NCBI GenBank assembly: GCA_019419645.1
Contig: DXZN01000069.1
Coordinates: forward strand, 1-9,401
From: Collinsella sp.
Lineage (GTDB): Bacteria; Actinomycetota; Coriobacteriia; Coriobacteriales; Coriobacteriaceae
Length of the DNA stretch: 9,401 nt
Direction: 5' to 3'
Position 1 is the stretch's first letter, and each line of letters opens with the position of its first letter. Below the pieces are notes generated by a model that was given only the letters and a program-made list of their open reading frames with translations, was not told the origin of the DNA and did no database searches. Positions 1 to 5,936 of this stretch are shown here, one piece after another. Made by a program: the position numbers and the translations under genes.

Positions 1-1
1 G

Positions 2-853
2 TCGTTCACTTTCAACTCGCTGCAGAGCGCGCTGGCGAGTGCGGAGCGCGTGTTCGACCTGCTCGATGAGCCCGAGATGGAGGCCGATCCGCAGCCGGGC
101 GAGGCTGCCAATCTGCCGGGTCGCGTGGAGGGCCGTGTCGCTTTTGAGCATGTGCGCTTTGGCTACACGCCCGAAAAGCCGCTCATGTGCGACGTGTCGT
201 TTACCGCCGAACCGGGTCAGAAGATTGCGGTGGTGGGAACAACGGGTGCGGGTAAGACCACGCTCATCAACTTACTCATGCGCTTTTACGAAATCGACGG
301 CGGCCGCATTACGCTCGACGGTGTGGATACGCGCCTCGTGAACCGCGGTGAGCTACGTCAGCAGTTTGGCATGGTGCTGCAGGACGCCTGGCTGTTCGAC
401 GGCACGATTGCCGAAAACATCGCCTACGGCTGCCCCGAGGCAACGCGCGATGAGATCGTGGCTGCCGCCCGCGCCGCGCAGGTCGACTTCTTTGTGCGCA
501 CCATGCCGCAGGGCTACGACACGCGCGTGGCCAATGATGCCGAAAGCATCAGCCAGGGCCAGCGTCAGCTGCTGACCATTGCGCGCGTGCTGCTCAACAA
601 CCCGGCGATTCTCATTCTGGATGAGGCGACCTCAAGCGTGGATACGCGCACCGAGCTTGCCATCGGCCGTGCCATGGACGCGCTCATGCATGGGCGCACA
701 AGCTTTGTGATCGCGCATCGCCTGTCGACGATCGTGGACGCCGACCTGATCTTGGTCATGGATCACGGCAACATTATCGAGCAAGGCACGCATAAGGAAC
801 TGCTGGCTGCCGAGGGTGCTTACGCCGACCTCTATCTGAGTCAGTTCGCATAA
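2..853 (+). CDS. ABC exporter subunit, C-terminal part (end of membrane domain plus full ATPase domain), truncated by window edge
   Basis: The frame is open from the first full codon at 2 and ends at TAA 851-853, so the gene begins upstream. The first 16 or so codons match the end of an exporter membrane domain, running into the usual SALASAERVFDLLDEP linker. The ATPase domain is complete: A-loop tyrosine in FGYTP, Walker A GTTGAGKTT (236-262), Q-loop glutamine (380-382), signature ISQGQ (548-562), Walker B ILILDE with the catalytic glutamate (608-625), D-loop SSVD, and H-loop histidine in AHRLST (716-718). The ISQGQRQ signature and intact glutamate resemble the catalytically competent half of heterodimeric multidrug-type exporters such as TM287/288. 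I infer that a partner half-transporter may lie just upstream. The substrate cannot be told. The family uses ATP hydrolysis to move substrates across the inner membrane. The GTG at 50 is internal and not the true start. Confidence 0.93.
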   Translation, partial: SFTFNSLQSALASAERVFDLLDEPEMEADPQPGEAANLPGRVEGRVAFEHVRFGYTPEKPLMCDVSFTAEPGQKIAVVGTTGAGKTTLINLLMRFYEIDGGRITLDGVDTRLVNRGELRQQFGMVLQDAWLFDGTIAENIAYGCPEATRDEIVAAARAAQVDFFVRTMPQGYDTRVANDAESISQGQRQLLTIARVLLNNPAILILDEATSSVDTRTELAIGRAMDALMHGRTSFVIAHRLSTIVDADLILVMDHGNIIEQGTHKELLAAEGAYADLYLSQFA

Positions 854-884
854 TGTGACAAAGGGACAGTCCCGCATGTCACAT
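853..884. repeat. 32-bp composite inverted repeat overlapping the ABC stop codon
   Basis: Outer arms ATGTGACA (853-860) and TGTCACAT (877-884) are perfect inverted repeats. Between them sits a second palindrome, GGGAC-A-GTCCC (863-873). The outer left arm starts on the last base of the ABC stop codon. It lies directly before the bidirectional terminator, so it may extend the 3' structure of the ABC transcript, or it may be a small dispersed palindrome of the genome. Copy number cannot be judged from this window. Confidence 0.6.
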
Positions 885-891
885 CAAAAAG

Positions 892-928
892 AAAGGCGCG
901 CCGGGGATGGATTCCCTGGCGAGCCTTT
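892..928. terminator. Bidirectional rho-independent terminator between the ABC gene and cysE
   Basis: Stem 892-907 pairs with 913-928 (AAAGGC, CGCC and GGGA blocks, one G-A mismatch and one G-T pair) around a five-base loop. The + strand leaves with TTTT (926-929). The - strand leaves with CTTTTT (891-886). It serves both converging genes. Confidence 0.85.
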
Positions 929-966
929 TGCGTCGGTGCCGATGTTGTTTTGTGCCGCTCGCGTTC

Positions 967-1671
967 CTAGCGCTCGTCCACGAGCTTGGCGACGAGGGCC
1001 TTGAGCTCGGCCACCTCTCGCTCGAGTTCTTTGACGCGGCGGGCATTCTCGGTGATACCCTGGCGGTTGAGGGCGGACTGCTCGGCGGCGTCATCGGGCA
1101 TGTACTCGCGATGCTGCTTGGCGTCGAAACTCTCCTCGAACACACGGCAGCCGTTGCGCTTGATGATGCGTCCCGGCACGCCCACGACGGTGCAGTTGTC
1201 GGGCACGTCCTTGACGACAACCGAGTTGCCGCCGATTTTGACGTTGTTGCCGATGCGGATGTTGCCGAGCACCTTGGCGCCCGTGCCCACGGTGACGTTA
1301 TCGCCGAGCGTTGGGTGGCGTTTGCCGGTCTCGTTGCCGGTACCGCCGAGCGTGACGCCCTGGTAGAGCACGCAGTTGTCGCCCACGATGGTGGTCTCGC
1401 CGATGACGACGCCCATGGCATGGTCGATAAAGAAGTGCTTGCCGATCTGTGCGGCGGGATGAATCTCGACGCCGGTGATGTGGCGGGTGATTTGCGAGAG
1501 CACGCGGGCGAGCGAGCGATGACCGTGCTCCCAGAGCCAGTGCTCGGGTACGTGGTTCCACTTGGCATGCAGGCCAGGATAGGAAAGGAAAATGACCAGA
1601 CCGTTTTGCGCGGCGGGGTCCTGCGCTTGGACGGTCTTGATGTCCTCGCGAATGGTATTGATAAAGCTCAC
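967..1671 (-). CDS. cysE: Serine O-acetyltransferase
   Basis: This enzyme transfers acetyl from acetyl-CoA to L-serine to give O-acetylserine, the first step of cysteine synthesis in the cytoplasm. The 234-residue protein has a short helical N-terminus, as in the EpsC/short CysE type. A left-handed beta-helix of hexapeptide repeats follows (about 68-170). The catalytic Asp-His pair is in FIDHAMGVVIGET (D83, H84), and LGGTG plus KRHPTLGDN (109-125) carry the second conserved histidine, H119. The start chosen is GTG at 1671 because a GGGAGGGCGG ribosome binding site lies just upstream. The longer frame to 1746 would run through the promoter. The last 30 or so residues (ENARRVKELEREVAEL...) form a heptad coiled coil after the acetyltransferase fold, which may support oligomer or partner contacts. 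The gene stands alone and converges with the ABC gene. No cysK is visible nearby. Confidence 0.95.
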   Translation of the reverse strand: MSFINTIREDIKTVQAQDPAAQNGLVIFLSYPGLHAKWNHVPEHWLWEHGHRSLARVLSQITRHITGVEIHPAAQIGKHFFIDHAMGVVIGETTIVGDNCVLYQGVTLGGTGNETGKRHPTLGDNVTVGTGAKVLGNIRIGNNVKIGGNSVVVKDVPDNCTVVGVPGRIIKRNGCRVFEESFDAKQHREYMPDDAAEQSALNRQGITENARRVKELEREVAELKALVAKLVDER

Positions 1672-1712
1672 CGGCCGCCCTCCCTTAGCGCCATGGCAAT
1701 GCGATTCAATAA

Positions 1713-1729
1713 AGTATAGCGATTCGCTA
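1713..1729 (-). promoter_or_regulatory. Putative cysE promoter -10 box with overlapping palindromic operator
   Basis: Read on the - strand, TATACT (1718-1713) is a good -10 hexamer about 42 bp before the cysE start. The -35 match is poor. A perfect 13-bp palindrome, TAGCGA-A-TCGCTA (1729-1717), abuts and overlaps the -10 on its upstream side, where a repressor would block polymerase. The regulator is unknown. Confidence 0.45.
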
Positions 1730-1814
1730 GGGATTAGGTAGAACAATCTTGGCAGCTTTGCACGACAGGTGTCAGTTATGCAAACTTGCTGGTAATGGAG
1801 TCATGCTTTTGTGG

Positions 1815-1848
1815 GGTTGCGCACGAGGGGGCGCCGCAACCGTATACT
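1815..1848 (+). promoter_or_regulatory. Putative dedA promoter: inverted repeat followed by -10 box
   Basis: TATACT at 1843-1848 matches a -10 box, 47 bp before the dedA start. The only -35-like hexamer is TTGCGC (1817-1822), but the 20-bp spacer is long. It lies inside a 7-bp perfect inverted repeat, GGTTGCG (1815-1821) and CGCAACC (1835-1841), that ends two bases before the -10. The repeat could be an operator. The call rests mainly on the -10. Confidence 0.4.
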
Positions 1849-1894
1849 GGTCAACTTGGACGTATCCGCGCCCACAACTGAGAGGTTTTACTTC

Positions 1895-2542
1895 ATGGGT
1901 TTCATCAATTTTATCGCCGAGCTGCTTAAGGACCCGCGCACCGCGATCGCCAGCTGGATCGCCGCCGGCCCGCTTATGGCCTACGGCTGCGTGTTCCTGA
2001 TCATCTTTATCGAGACGGGCGTGGTGTTCTTCCCGTTCCTTCCCGGTGATTCGCTGCTGTTCGCCTCGGGTTTCTTCGCCCACAACGGCGGCTTTAACAT
2101 TGTGGCGCTTCTGGCCACCGCATGGGCCGCTGCCATTTTGGGCGATCAGTGCAACTATATGATCGGCCATTTCTTTGGCAAAAAGATCATTGCCTCGGGC
2201 AAGGTCAAGGCCATGACGCCCGAGCGCATCAAAAAGTCCGAGGACTTCTTGGACAAGTGGGGCCACCTGGCCATCTTCCTGGGCCGCTTCTTTCCGTTTA
2301 TCCGCACCTTTGTGCCCTTCATCGCTGGCATGGGCGGCATGCACTGGCGCAACTTTGTCATCTTTAACGTGCTGGGCGGCATTACCTGGTCGACGGTCTT
2401 TACGCTGCTGGGCTACTTCTTTGGCGGCATTCCCTTTGTGCAGGAGCACTTTGAGCTGCTAATCGTTGGCATCGTTGCCGTGTCGATTATCCCGACCGTG
2501 GTCGGTCTGGTTAAGGCTAAGCTGGGCAAAAAGAACGCTTAG
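1895..2542 (+). CDS. DedA-family (VTT/SNARE-associated domain) integral membrane protein
   Basis: The 215-residue inner-membrane protein has the DedA signatures: acidic E40 and FPFLPGD (46-52) in the first re-entrant region, then GRFFPFIRTFVPFIAG (130-145) with the conserved arginines and proline. Hydrophobic spans lie around 25-45, 52-85 (interrupted), 148-178 and 186-206, and the tail is basic (KAKLGKKNA). Members of this family recycle undecaprenyl phosphate across the membrane (UptA-type) or support envelope and proton-motive-force homeostasis. Which role applies here cannot be read from sequence. The start is ATG 1895, with GAGAGG upstream at a normal distance. An upstream in-frame start at 1811 would overlap the promoter. 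It is a single-gene unit closed by a strong terminator. Confidence 0.92.
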   Translation: MGFINFIAELLKDPRTAIASWIAAGPLMAYGCVFLIIFIETGVVFFPFLPGDSLLFASGFFAHNGGFNIVALLATAWAAAILGDQCNYMIGHFFGKKIIASGKVKAMTPERIKKSEDFLDKWGHLAIFLGRFFPFIRTFVPFIAGMGGMHWRNFVIFNVLGGITWSTVFTLLGYFFGGIPFVQEHFELLIVGIVAVSIIPTVVGLVKAKLGKKNA

Positions 2543-2572
2543 CTCGAGCCAGCGCGCAAACCGTGCAGTTGA

Positions 2573-2605
2573 GGCCCGTCACCGCTTACGGTGGCGGGCC
2601 TTTTT
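2573..2605 (+). terminator. Rho-independent terminator of the dedA gene
   Basis: Stem GGCCCGTCACCG (2573-2584) pairs with CGGTGGCGGGCC (2589-2600), with one G-T pair, around a CTTA loop. TTTTT follows (2601-2605). It lies 30 bp after the dedA stop. Confidence 0.93.
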
Positions 2606-2642
2606 GCTTCGGTCAAATGAAAATACTTTAGTTAGTTAAAGA

Positions 2643-2830
2643 AAAACGTTTTATCCGATGCGTGTGCGGAGTACAATCTCGTGCATGCGAATCGACGTGC
2701 CATCGGCTTTGATGCTGTCCGCGTGTCCCGTCCGGCTCTACGCTCCGGGCGTGCGATGTTGCGACGCGGTCGGCCCCGGTCCTTGCGTGCGGGTTCGCGA
2801 GTATGCAACTGTGTATGTAAGGAGCGACAT
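2643..2830 (+). promoter_or_regulatory. Putative ilvE promoter and long untranslated leader
   Basis: An AT-rich patch (2615-2655) contrasts with the surrounding high GC. It contains the perfect palindrome AAAACGTTTT (2643-2652) and the interrupted repeat CTTTA-N6-TAAAG just before it. TACAAT (2672-2677) is a fair -10. The -35 at 2649-2654 is weak and overlaps the palindrome. If transcription starts near 2684 the leader is about 147 nt. I see no T-box features and no leader peptide rich in Leu, Ile or Val. The ribosome binding site AAGGAG (2819-2824) fixes the ilvE start at 2831. Confidence 0.4.
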
Positions 2831-3883
2831 ATGACTGTCGAGAAGAAGGATATCGATTGGGGTAGCCTCGGCTTTGGCTACATGAAGACCGATTACAGCT
2901 ACGAGGCTCATTGGAAGGATGGCGAGTGGGACGAGGGCGGCCTGACTACCGACCACACCCTGCATGTCTCCGAGTGCGGCGGCATCTTCCATTACTGCCA
3001 GGAGGTCTTTGAGGGCCTGAAGGCCTACACCGCCGAGGACGGTAGCATCGTCTGCTTCCGTCCCGACATGAACGCCGAGCGTATGTACAACTCTGCGCAG
3101 CGCCTCGAGATGCCCCCGTTCCCCAAGGACAAGTTCGTCGAGGCCGTCAAGCAGGTCGTTTCTGCCAACGCCGCCTGGGTTCCGCCCTTCGGTTCCGGCG
3201 CGACCCTGTACGTGCGTCCGTTTATGATCGGCTCCGGTGACGTGATCGGCGTGGCTCCCGCTCCTGAGTACACGTTCCGCATTCTCGTGACCCCGGTCGG
3301 TCCGTACTTTAAGGGTGGCCTTAAGCCCGTCAAGCTGCGCGTTTCCGAGTATGACCGTGCGGCACCGCACGGCACCGGCAACATCAAGGCCGGCCTCAAC
3401 TACGCCATGTCCCTCAAGCCCACGATGGAGGCCCATCGCGAGGGCTATGCCGAGAACCTGTATCTCGACTCCGAGTCCCGCACCTATGTCGAGGAGACCG
3501 GTGGCGCTAACGTCCTGTTCGTGAAGGAGGACGGCACGCTCGTCGTTCCTCAGTCGCACACCGACTCCATCCTGCCCTCCATCACCCGCCGTTCGCTCGT
3601 TCAGGTTGCTCAGGACCTGGGCATGACCGTTGACCAGCGTCCCGTCGAGTGGGTCGAGGTCAAGGCCGGTACCTTTGTCGAGTGCGGCCTGTGCGGCACC
3701 GCTGCCGTCATCTCTCCGGTTGGCGAGATTGACAACAAGGTCTATGGCGCCGACGAGACCGTGACCTTCCCGGCTGGCTACACCGAGATCGGCCCTGTGA
3801 TGAAGAAGCTCCGCGAGACCCTGACTGGTATCCAGTCTGGTGCTGTTGAAGATAAGCACAACTGGGTCTATACCGTGGCGTAA
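2831..3883 (+). CDS. ilvE: Branched-chain amino acid aminotransferase
   Basis: This PLP enzyme interconverts leucine, isoleucine and valine with their 2-oxo acids, using glutamate/2-oxoglutarate. It is the last step of branched-chain amino acid synthesis or the first step of breakdown. The 350-residue protein is of the long, BCAT-like type of fold-class IV. FEGLKAY (60-66) and FRPDMNAERM (76-85) are typical. The PLP lysine is K186 in GNIKAGLNYAMSL. YVEETGGANVLFV (219-231) carries the cofactor-binding glutamate, and GTAAVISPVGEI (289-300) is the phosphate-side loop. The start at ATG 2831 is set by AAGGAG seven bases upstream. A longer in-frame opening from 2681 has a basic, low-complexity translation and covers the leader. 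No other ilv or leu genes are adjacent, so it stands alone. A 125-bp palindrome follows 16 bp after the stop. Confidence 0.95.
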   Translation: MTVEKKDIDWGSLGFGYMKTDYSYEAHWKDGEWDEGGLTTDHTLHVSECGGIFHYCQEVFEGLKAYTAEDGSIVCFRPDMNAERMYNSAQRLEMPPFPKDKFVEAVKQVVSANAAWVPPFGSGATLYVRPFMIGSGDVIGVAPAPEYTFRILVTPVGPYFKGGLKPVKLRVSEYDRAAPHGTGNIKAGLNYAMSLKPTMEAHREGYAENLYLDSESRTYVEETGGANVLFVKEDGTLVVPQSHTDSILPSITRRSLVQVAQDLGMTVDQRPVEWVEVKAGTFVECGLCGTAAVISPVGEIDNKVYGADETVTFPAGYTEIGPVMKKLRETLTGIQSGAVEDKHNWVYTVA

Positions 3884-3899
3884 GCTGCCATAGCTGCTC

Positions 3900-4024
3900 G
3901 GCCCGAGGGCAACCTTCCTTTCCGGCGCGTCCTCGGACATGAAAGAACCTCCGCTGCGCACTTCGTGCGGCGGAGGTTCTTTCGTCCTGCGGAGTGCGCC
4001 GGAAAGGAAGGTTGCCCTCGGGCC
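3900..4024. repeat. 125-bp nested palindrome with perfect 29-bp arms, enclosing a terminator-like hairpin
   Basis: The outer arms 3900-3928 and 3996-4024 are perfect 29-bp inverted repeats; the left arm begins GGCCCGAGGGCAACC. Inside, 3941-3954 pairs perfectly with 3970-3983 (GAAAGAACCTCCGC and complement). That inner stem continues with further pairs to a short loop near 3960-3964. The two stems are separated by a partly matched internal loop in which GTCCT occurs on both sides. The inner stem ends in TTCTTTC, so it could end ilvE transcription. The outer 29-bp arms go far beyond what a terminator needs. I see no clear target-site duplication. Confidence 0.85.
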
Positions 4025-4078
4025 TGCGTTACCTCGGCGCTGCCGTTACGGGCAATATAGATCTGAATTAAAGATGGC

Positions 4079-4108
4079 GCGCGGCCTTTTAGGCCGCGCT
4101 TTTGTTTT
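4079..4108 (+). terminator. Orphan rho-independent terminator on the + strand
   Basis: GCGCGGCCT (4079-4087) pairs perfectly with AGGCCGCGC (4091-4099) around a TTT loop and is followed by TTTTGTTTT (4100-4108). It points in the + direction. The nearest + gene is ilvE, about 195 bp upstream and already followed by another hairpin. It is therefore either a back-up terminator or the end of an unrecognised short transcript from 4025-4100. Confidence 0.85.
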
Positions 4109-4129
4109 GGTTCGCGCCATGTGGGGGTG

Positions 4130-4330
4130 ATGGCGACGTGCATTTTTGCGAGTATTCTGCAATCGAAGGCCCCTGCATACCGACCTCGGGCAAAAAATCG
4201 GGATTTCTCGATGTTTTCTACGAATGATGGGCGGGGTTATGGGCTGACAGCGTTTGATTTGCAGGGATATTCGCGGTCTTTGGCATTTATCGTAGCGCCC
4301 GAAGCTCTTGGTTATGTTGAATACTCCTAA
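4130..4330 (+). CDS. Doubtful small open frame spanning an inverted-repeat element
   Basis: A 66-residue frame opens at ATG 4130, after a G-rich stretch (GGGGGTG) that could pass as a ribosome binding site, and closes at TAA 4328-4330. The translation (MATCIFASILQSK... to ...APEALGYVEYS) matches no family I recognise and has no clear membrane span. The frame covers almost exactly the element with terminal inverted repeats at 4137-4339, and its stop lies inside the right repeat. It may therefore be a chance frame carried by a repeated element. It sits right after a terminator with no evident promoter. Confidence 0.22.
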   Translation: MATCIFASILQSKAPAYRPRAKNRDFSMFSTNDGRGYGLTAFDLQGYSRSLAFIVAPEALGYVEYS

Positions 4331-4339
4331 AAATGCACG
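4137..4339. repeat. 203-bp element with 21-bp terminal inverted repeats (MITE-like)
   Basis: The left end 4137-4157 (CGTGCATTTTT-GC-GAGTATTC when read inward) and the right end 4319-4339 match as inverted repeats at 19 of 21 positions, differing only at the two central bases. The interior is less GC-rich than the flanking genes and includes a small internal hairpin (ATCG...CGAT around 4197-4212). There is no transposase. The form fits a miniature non-autonomous element or a structured dispersed repeat. I could not identify a convincing target-site duplication. Confidence 0.6.
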
Positions 4340-4369
4340 GCGCTTAGAGGGGGACCTTCGCGAAAAAGG

Positions 4370-4408
4370 AAACCGCCCCGTCGAAGTATGCGTTCGACGG
4401 GGCGGTTT
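4370..4408 (-). terminator. Terminator of lemA
   Basis: A perfect 16-bp stem (4370-4385 with 4393-4408, AAACCGCCCCGTCGAA and complement) surrounds a seven-base loop. Read on the - strand it is followed by CCTTTTT (4369-4363). It lies 36 bp after the lemA stop. Confidence 0.9.
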
Positions 4409-4444
4409 ATACATTTGGCCGATTAAGGATGCGCTGCCAAACTA

Positions 4445-4996
4445 CTAGAACTTGACGGTCGGGGCCTGGCGGGCTGCTTCGGCGGCCTCAAAGCCCTGGC
4501 GCTCCTTAAACTGGAAGATGCCGGCAAAGATGACAGCCGGGAACGTCTGAATGGCGTTGTTGTAGCTGAGCACGCAATCGTTGTAGCTCTGGCGTGCATA
4601 GCTAATCTTGTTCTCGGTATCCTCGAGCGATGCCTGCAGCTGCGTAAAGTTGGTGTTTGCCTTAAGATCGGGGTAGGCCTCGGCTACGGCGAAGAGCTGG
4701 CGCAGCGCACCGGTCAGCACGTTGTCGGCTTCCATCTTGGCCTCGGGCGTGGTGGCCTTGACGGCGGTGTTACGCGCACTGATCACGGCGGAGAGCGTCT
4801 CTTGCTCGTGCTTGGCGTAGCCCTTGACGGTCTCGACCAGGTTGGGGATCAGGTCGTTGCGGCGCTGCAGCTGCGTATCGATGTTCTGCCAGGCGTTATC
4901 GATGCGGTTACGCTTGGTGACCATGTTGTTGTAGATGCCGGCGATGGCGCAGACAATCACAATGACAACAACGATGCCGATGATGACGGTAATCAT
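4445..4996 (-). CDS. lemA: LemA family membrane-anchored protein
   Basis: The 183-residue protein has one N-terminal membrane span (about 2-21, ITVIIGIVVVIVIVCAIAGI) followed by a helical cytoplasmic or surface domain. The LemA signature is clear: YNNMVTKRNRIDNAWQNID (22-40) followed by QRRNDLIPNLVETVKGYAKHE (44-64). Later come AYPDLKAN (108-115) and the final FPAVIFAGIFQF segment (152-163). LemA proteins have no settled biochemical function; they are widespread and often accompany TPM-domain or HtpX genes, neither of which is seen here. The start ATG 4996 was chosen because GGAG lies about eight bases upstream and the signal-anchor begins there. The longer frame to 5224 would cover the divergent promoter region. 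It is a single gene, divergent from the TetR gene. Confidence 0.93.
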   Translation of the reverse strand: MITVIIGIVVVIVIVCAIAGIYNNMVTKRNRIDNAWQNIDTQLQRRNDLIPNLVETVKGYAKHEQETLSAVISARNTAVKATTPEAKMEADNVLTGALRQLFAVAEAYPDLKANTNFTQLQASLEDTENKISYARQSYNDCVLSYNNAIQTFPAVIFAGIFQFKERQGFEAAEAARQAPTVKF

Positions 4997-5043
4997 GATG
5001 TCTCCGTTTCGAATGGCCGCGGCGGCATGCGCCAGCTGCCGTT

Positions 5044-5065
5044 GGTATAACGCTACTAGTATACC
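5044..5065. promoter_or_regulatory. Candidate operator overlapping the lemA -10 box
   Basis: GGTATA (5044-5049) and TATACC (5060-5065) are perfect inverted half-sites separated by 10 bp. Read on the - strand, TATACT (5063-5058) is a plausible lemA -10 box, 61 bp before the lemA start, and lies within the right half-site. The size and symmetry suit a TetR-type dimer, and a TetR gene is divergent from here. The -35 match is poor. Confidence 0.4.
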
Positions 5066-5207
5066 CGCAACGTTTTGCCGTGCCGAACTTTCCGGTAAGC
5101 GTTGTGTTTTCGGCGGGGTCGGTACCGGGGCAAAGCGCGCGAGGTACAGGTGTAAGATATGCGACAGATTGACGAGTGTTGTCTTTGCCCTGAGGATGGC
5201 GATACCA

Positions 5208-5792
5208 GTGGACCTTCGCATCAAGAAAACCTACCGTGCCCTGTTCGATGCCTTTACCGAGCTTCTCGAGGAGCATCGTTTTGAGGACCTGACGGTTGCC
5301 ATGCTGTGCGACCGTGCCATGATTCGCCGCACGACGTTCTACAAGCACTTTCGCGATAAGAACGATTACTTTGCCTTTTATATCGATGAGCTCATGTCGG
5401 GATTGCCGCAAAAACAGCCCGATGAGGCCGGCGCAGTGTCTGCCGAGGACGTGCGCGCGCTTCGACATGCGATTTTGGACGATGCCATGGATTTGATTCT
5501 GGCGCACGAGCAGCTCATGGATAACATTTTGGCTAGCAGCATGTCGGGCATGTTGACTAACGTTATTTGCGACCGCATTGCCCGCTCCATCCGCGAGCGT
5601 GTGATGAACGTGCTTGCCGAGAATGCCCTGGCCCCCGTGTCGCTCGAGACGACGTCTGAGTTTATCGCCGGCGGTATTATTCGACTTTTCACGATATGGT
5701 GGGAATCGGGCCACGATCTTGAGCGTCGACCTGAGATAGCCGACGTGGTCGATGCGCTGTTCGAGCGAACCATGACGCCGGTGCATCACTAA
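5208..5792 (+). CDS. TetR-family transcriptional regulator
   Basis: The predicted 194-residue DNA-binding protein opens with the typical first helix of this family, DLRIKKTYRALFDAFTELLEEHRFEDLTV. The helix-turn-helix follows (about 28-49, ending RRTTFYKHFRDKNDYF). The rest is a helical ligand or dimer domain without a recognisable ligand signature. The start is uncertain. GTG 5208 gives the typical family N-terminus and has TGAGG about 12 bases upstream. ATG 5196 is in frame but sits directly against that same TGAGG. Upstream codons back to 4935 translate to low-complexity sequence over the lemA promoter and are rejected. It is divergent from lemA, so it may control lemA, itself or both. No terminator separates it from the tRNA gene three bases beyond its stop. 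Confidence 0.88.
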   Translation: MDLRIKKTYRALFDAFTELLEEHRFEDLTVAMLCDRAMIRRTTFYKHFRDKNDYFAFYIDELMSGLPQKQPDEAGAVSAEDVRALRHAILDDAMDLILAHEQLMDNILASSMSGMLTNVICDRIARSIRERVMNVLAENALAPVSLETTSEFIAGGIIRLFTIWWESGHDLERRPEIADVVDALFERTMTPVHH

Positions 5793-5795
5793 AAG

Positions 5796-5885
5796 TGGCG
5801 GAGAGAGGGGGATTCGAACCCCCGGAACGCTCTCGCGCTCAACGGTTTTCAAGACCGCCGCATTCAACCGCTCTGCCATCTCTCC
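5796..5885 (-). tRNA. tRNA-Ser, anticodon UGA
   Basis: On the - strand the acceptor stem GGAGAGA (5885-5879) pairs with TCTCTCC (5806-5800). The discriminator base is G and CCA is encoded (5798-5796). The anticodon TGA is at 5851-5849 in the loop CTTGAAA. A long variable arm typical of class II tRNAs (GCGC-GAGA-GCGT) precedes the T arm GGGGGTTCGAATCCCCC. It should read UCN serine codons, chiefly UCA. It is tail to tail with the TetR gene and divergent from tadA. A TATCAT -10-like box lies at 5901-5896, but the -35 is unclear. Confidence 0.97.
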
Positions 5886-5936
5886 GTGAGTCGTAATGAT
5901 AGCATCGTTTTGAATTTGCAACAGGGAAGGCGAACG

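Noticed and set aside
907..1719. 270-codon + strand frame opposite cysE
   Set aside because: It is the antisense shadow of the clear serine acetyltransferase gene and begins inside the terminator.
2678..2830. T-box or amino-acid attenuator before ilvE
   Set aside because: No conserved T-box bulge sequence, no terminator hairpin with a T-run, and no run of branched-chain codons was found.
2738..3961. 407-codon - strand frame opposite ilvE
   Set aside because: It mirrors the codon pattern of ilvE, has no family resemblance and starts in the ilvE 3' palindrome region.
3900..4339. Target-site duplications around the palindromic elements
   Set aside because: I compared the bases flanking 3900-4024 and 4137-4339 and found no convincing direct repeats, so transposition is not shown.
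3884..4444. CRISPR array
   Set aside because: The repeats here are inverted pairs of different sequence, not regularly spaced direct repeats.
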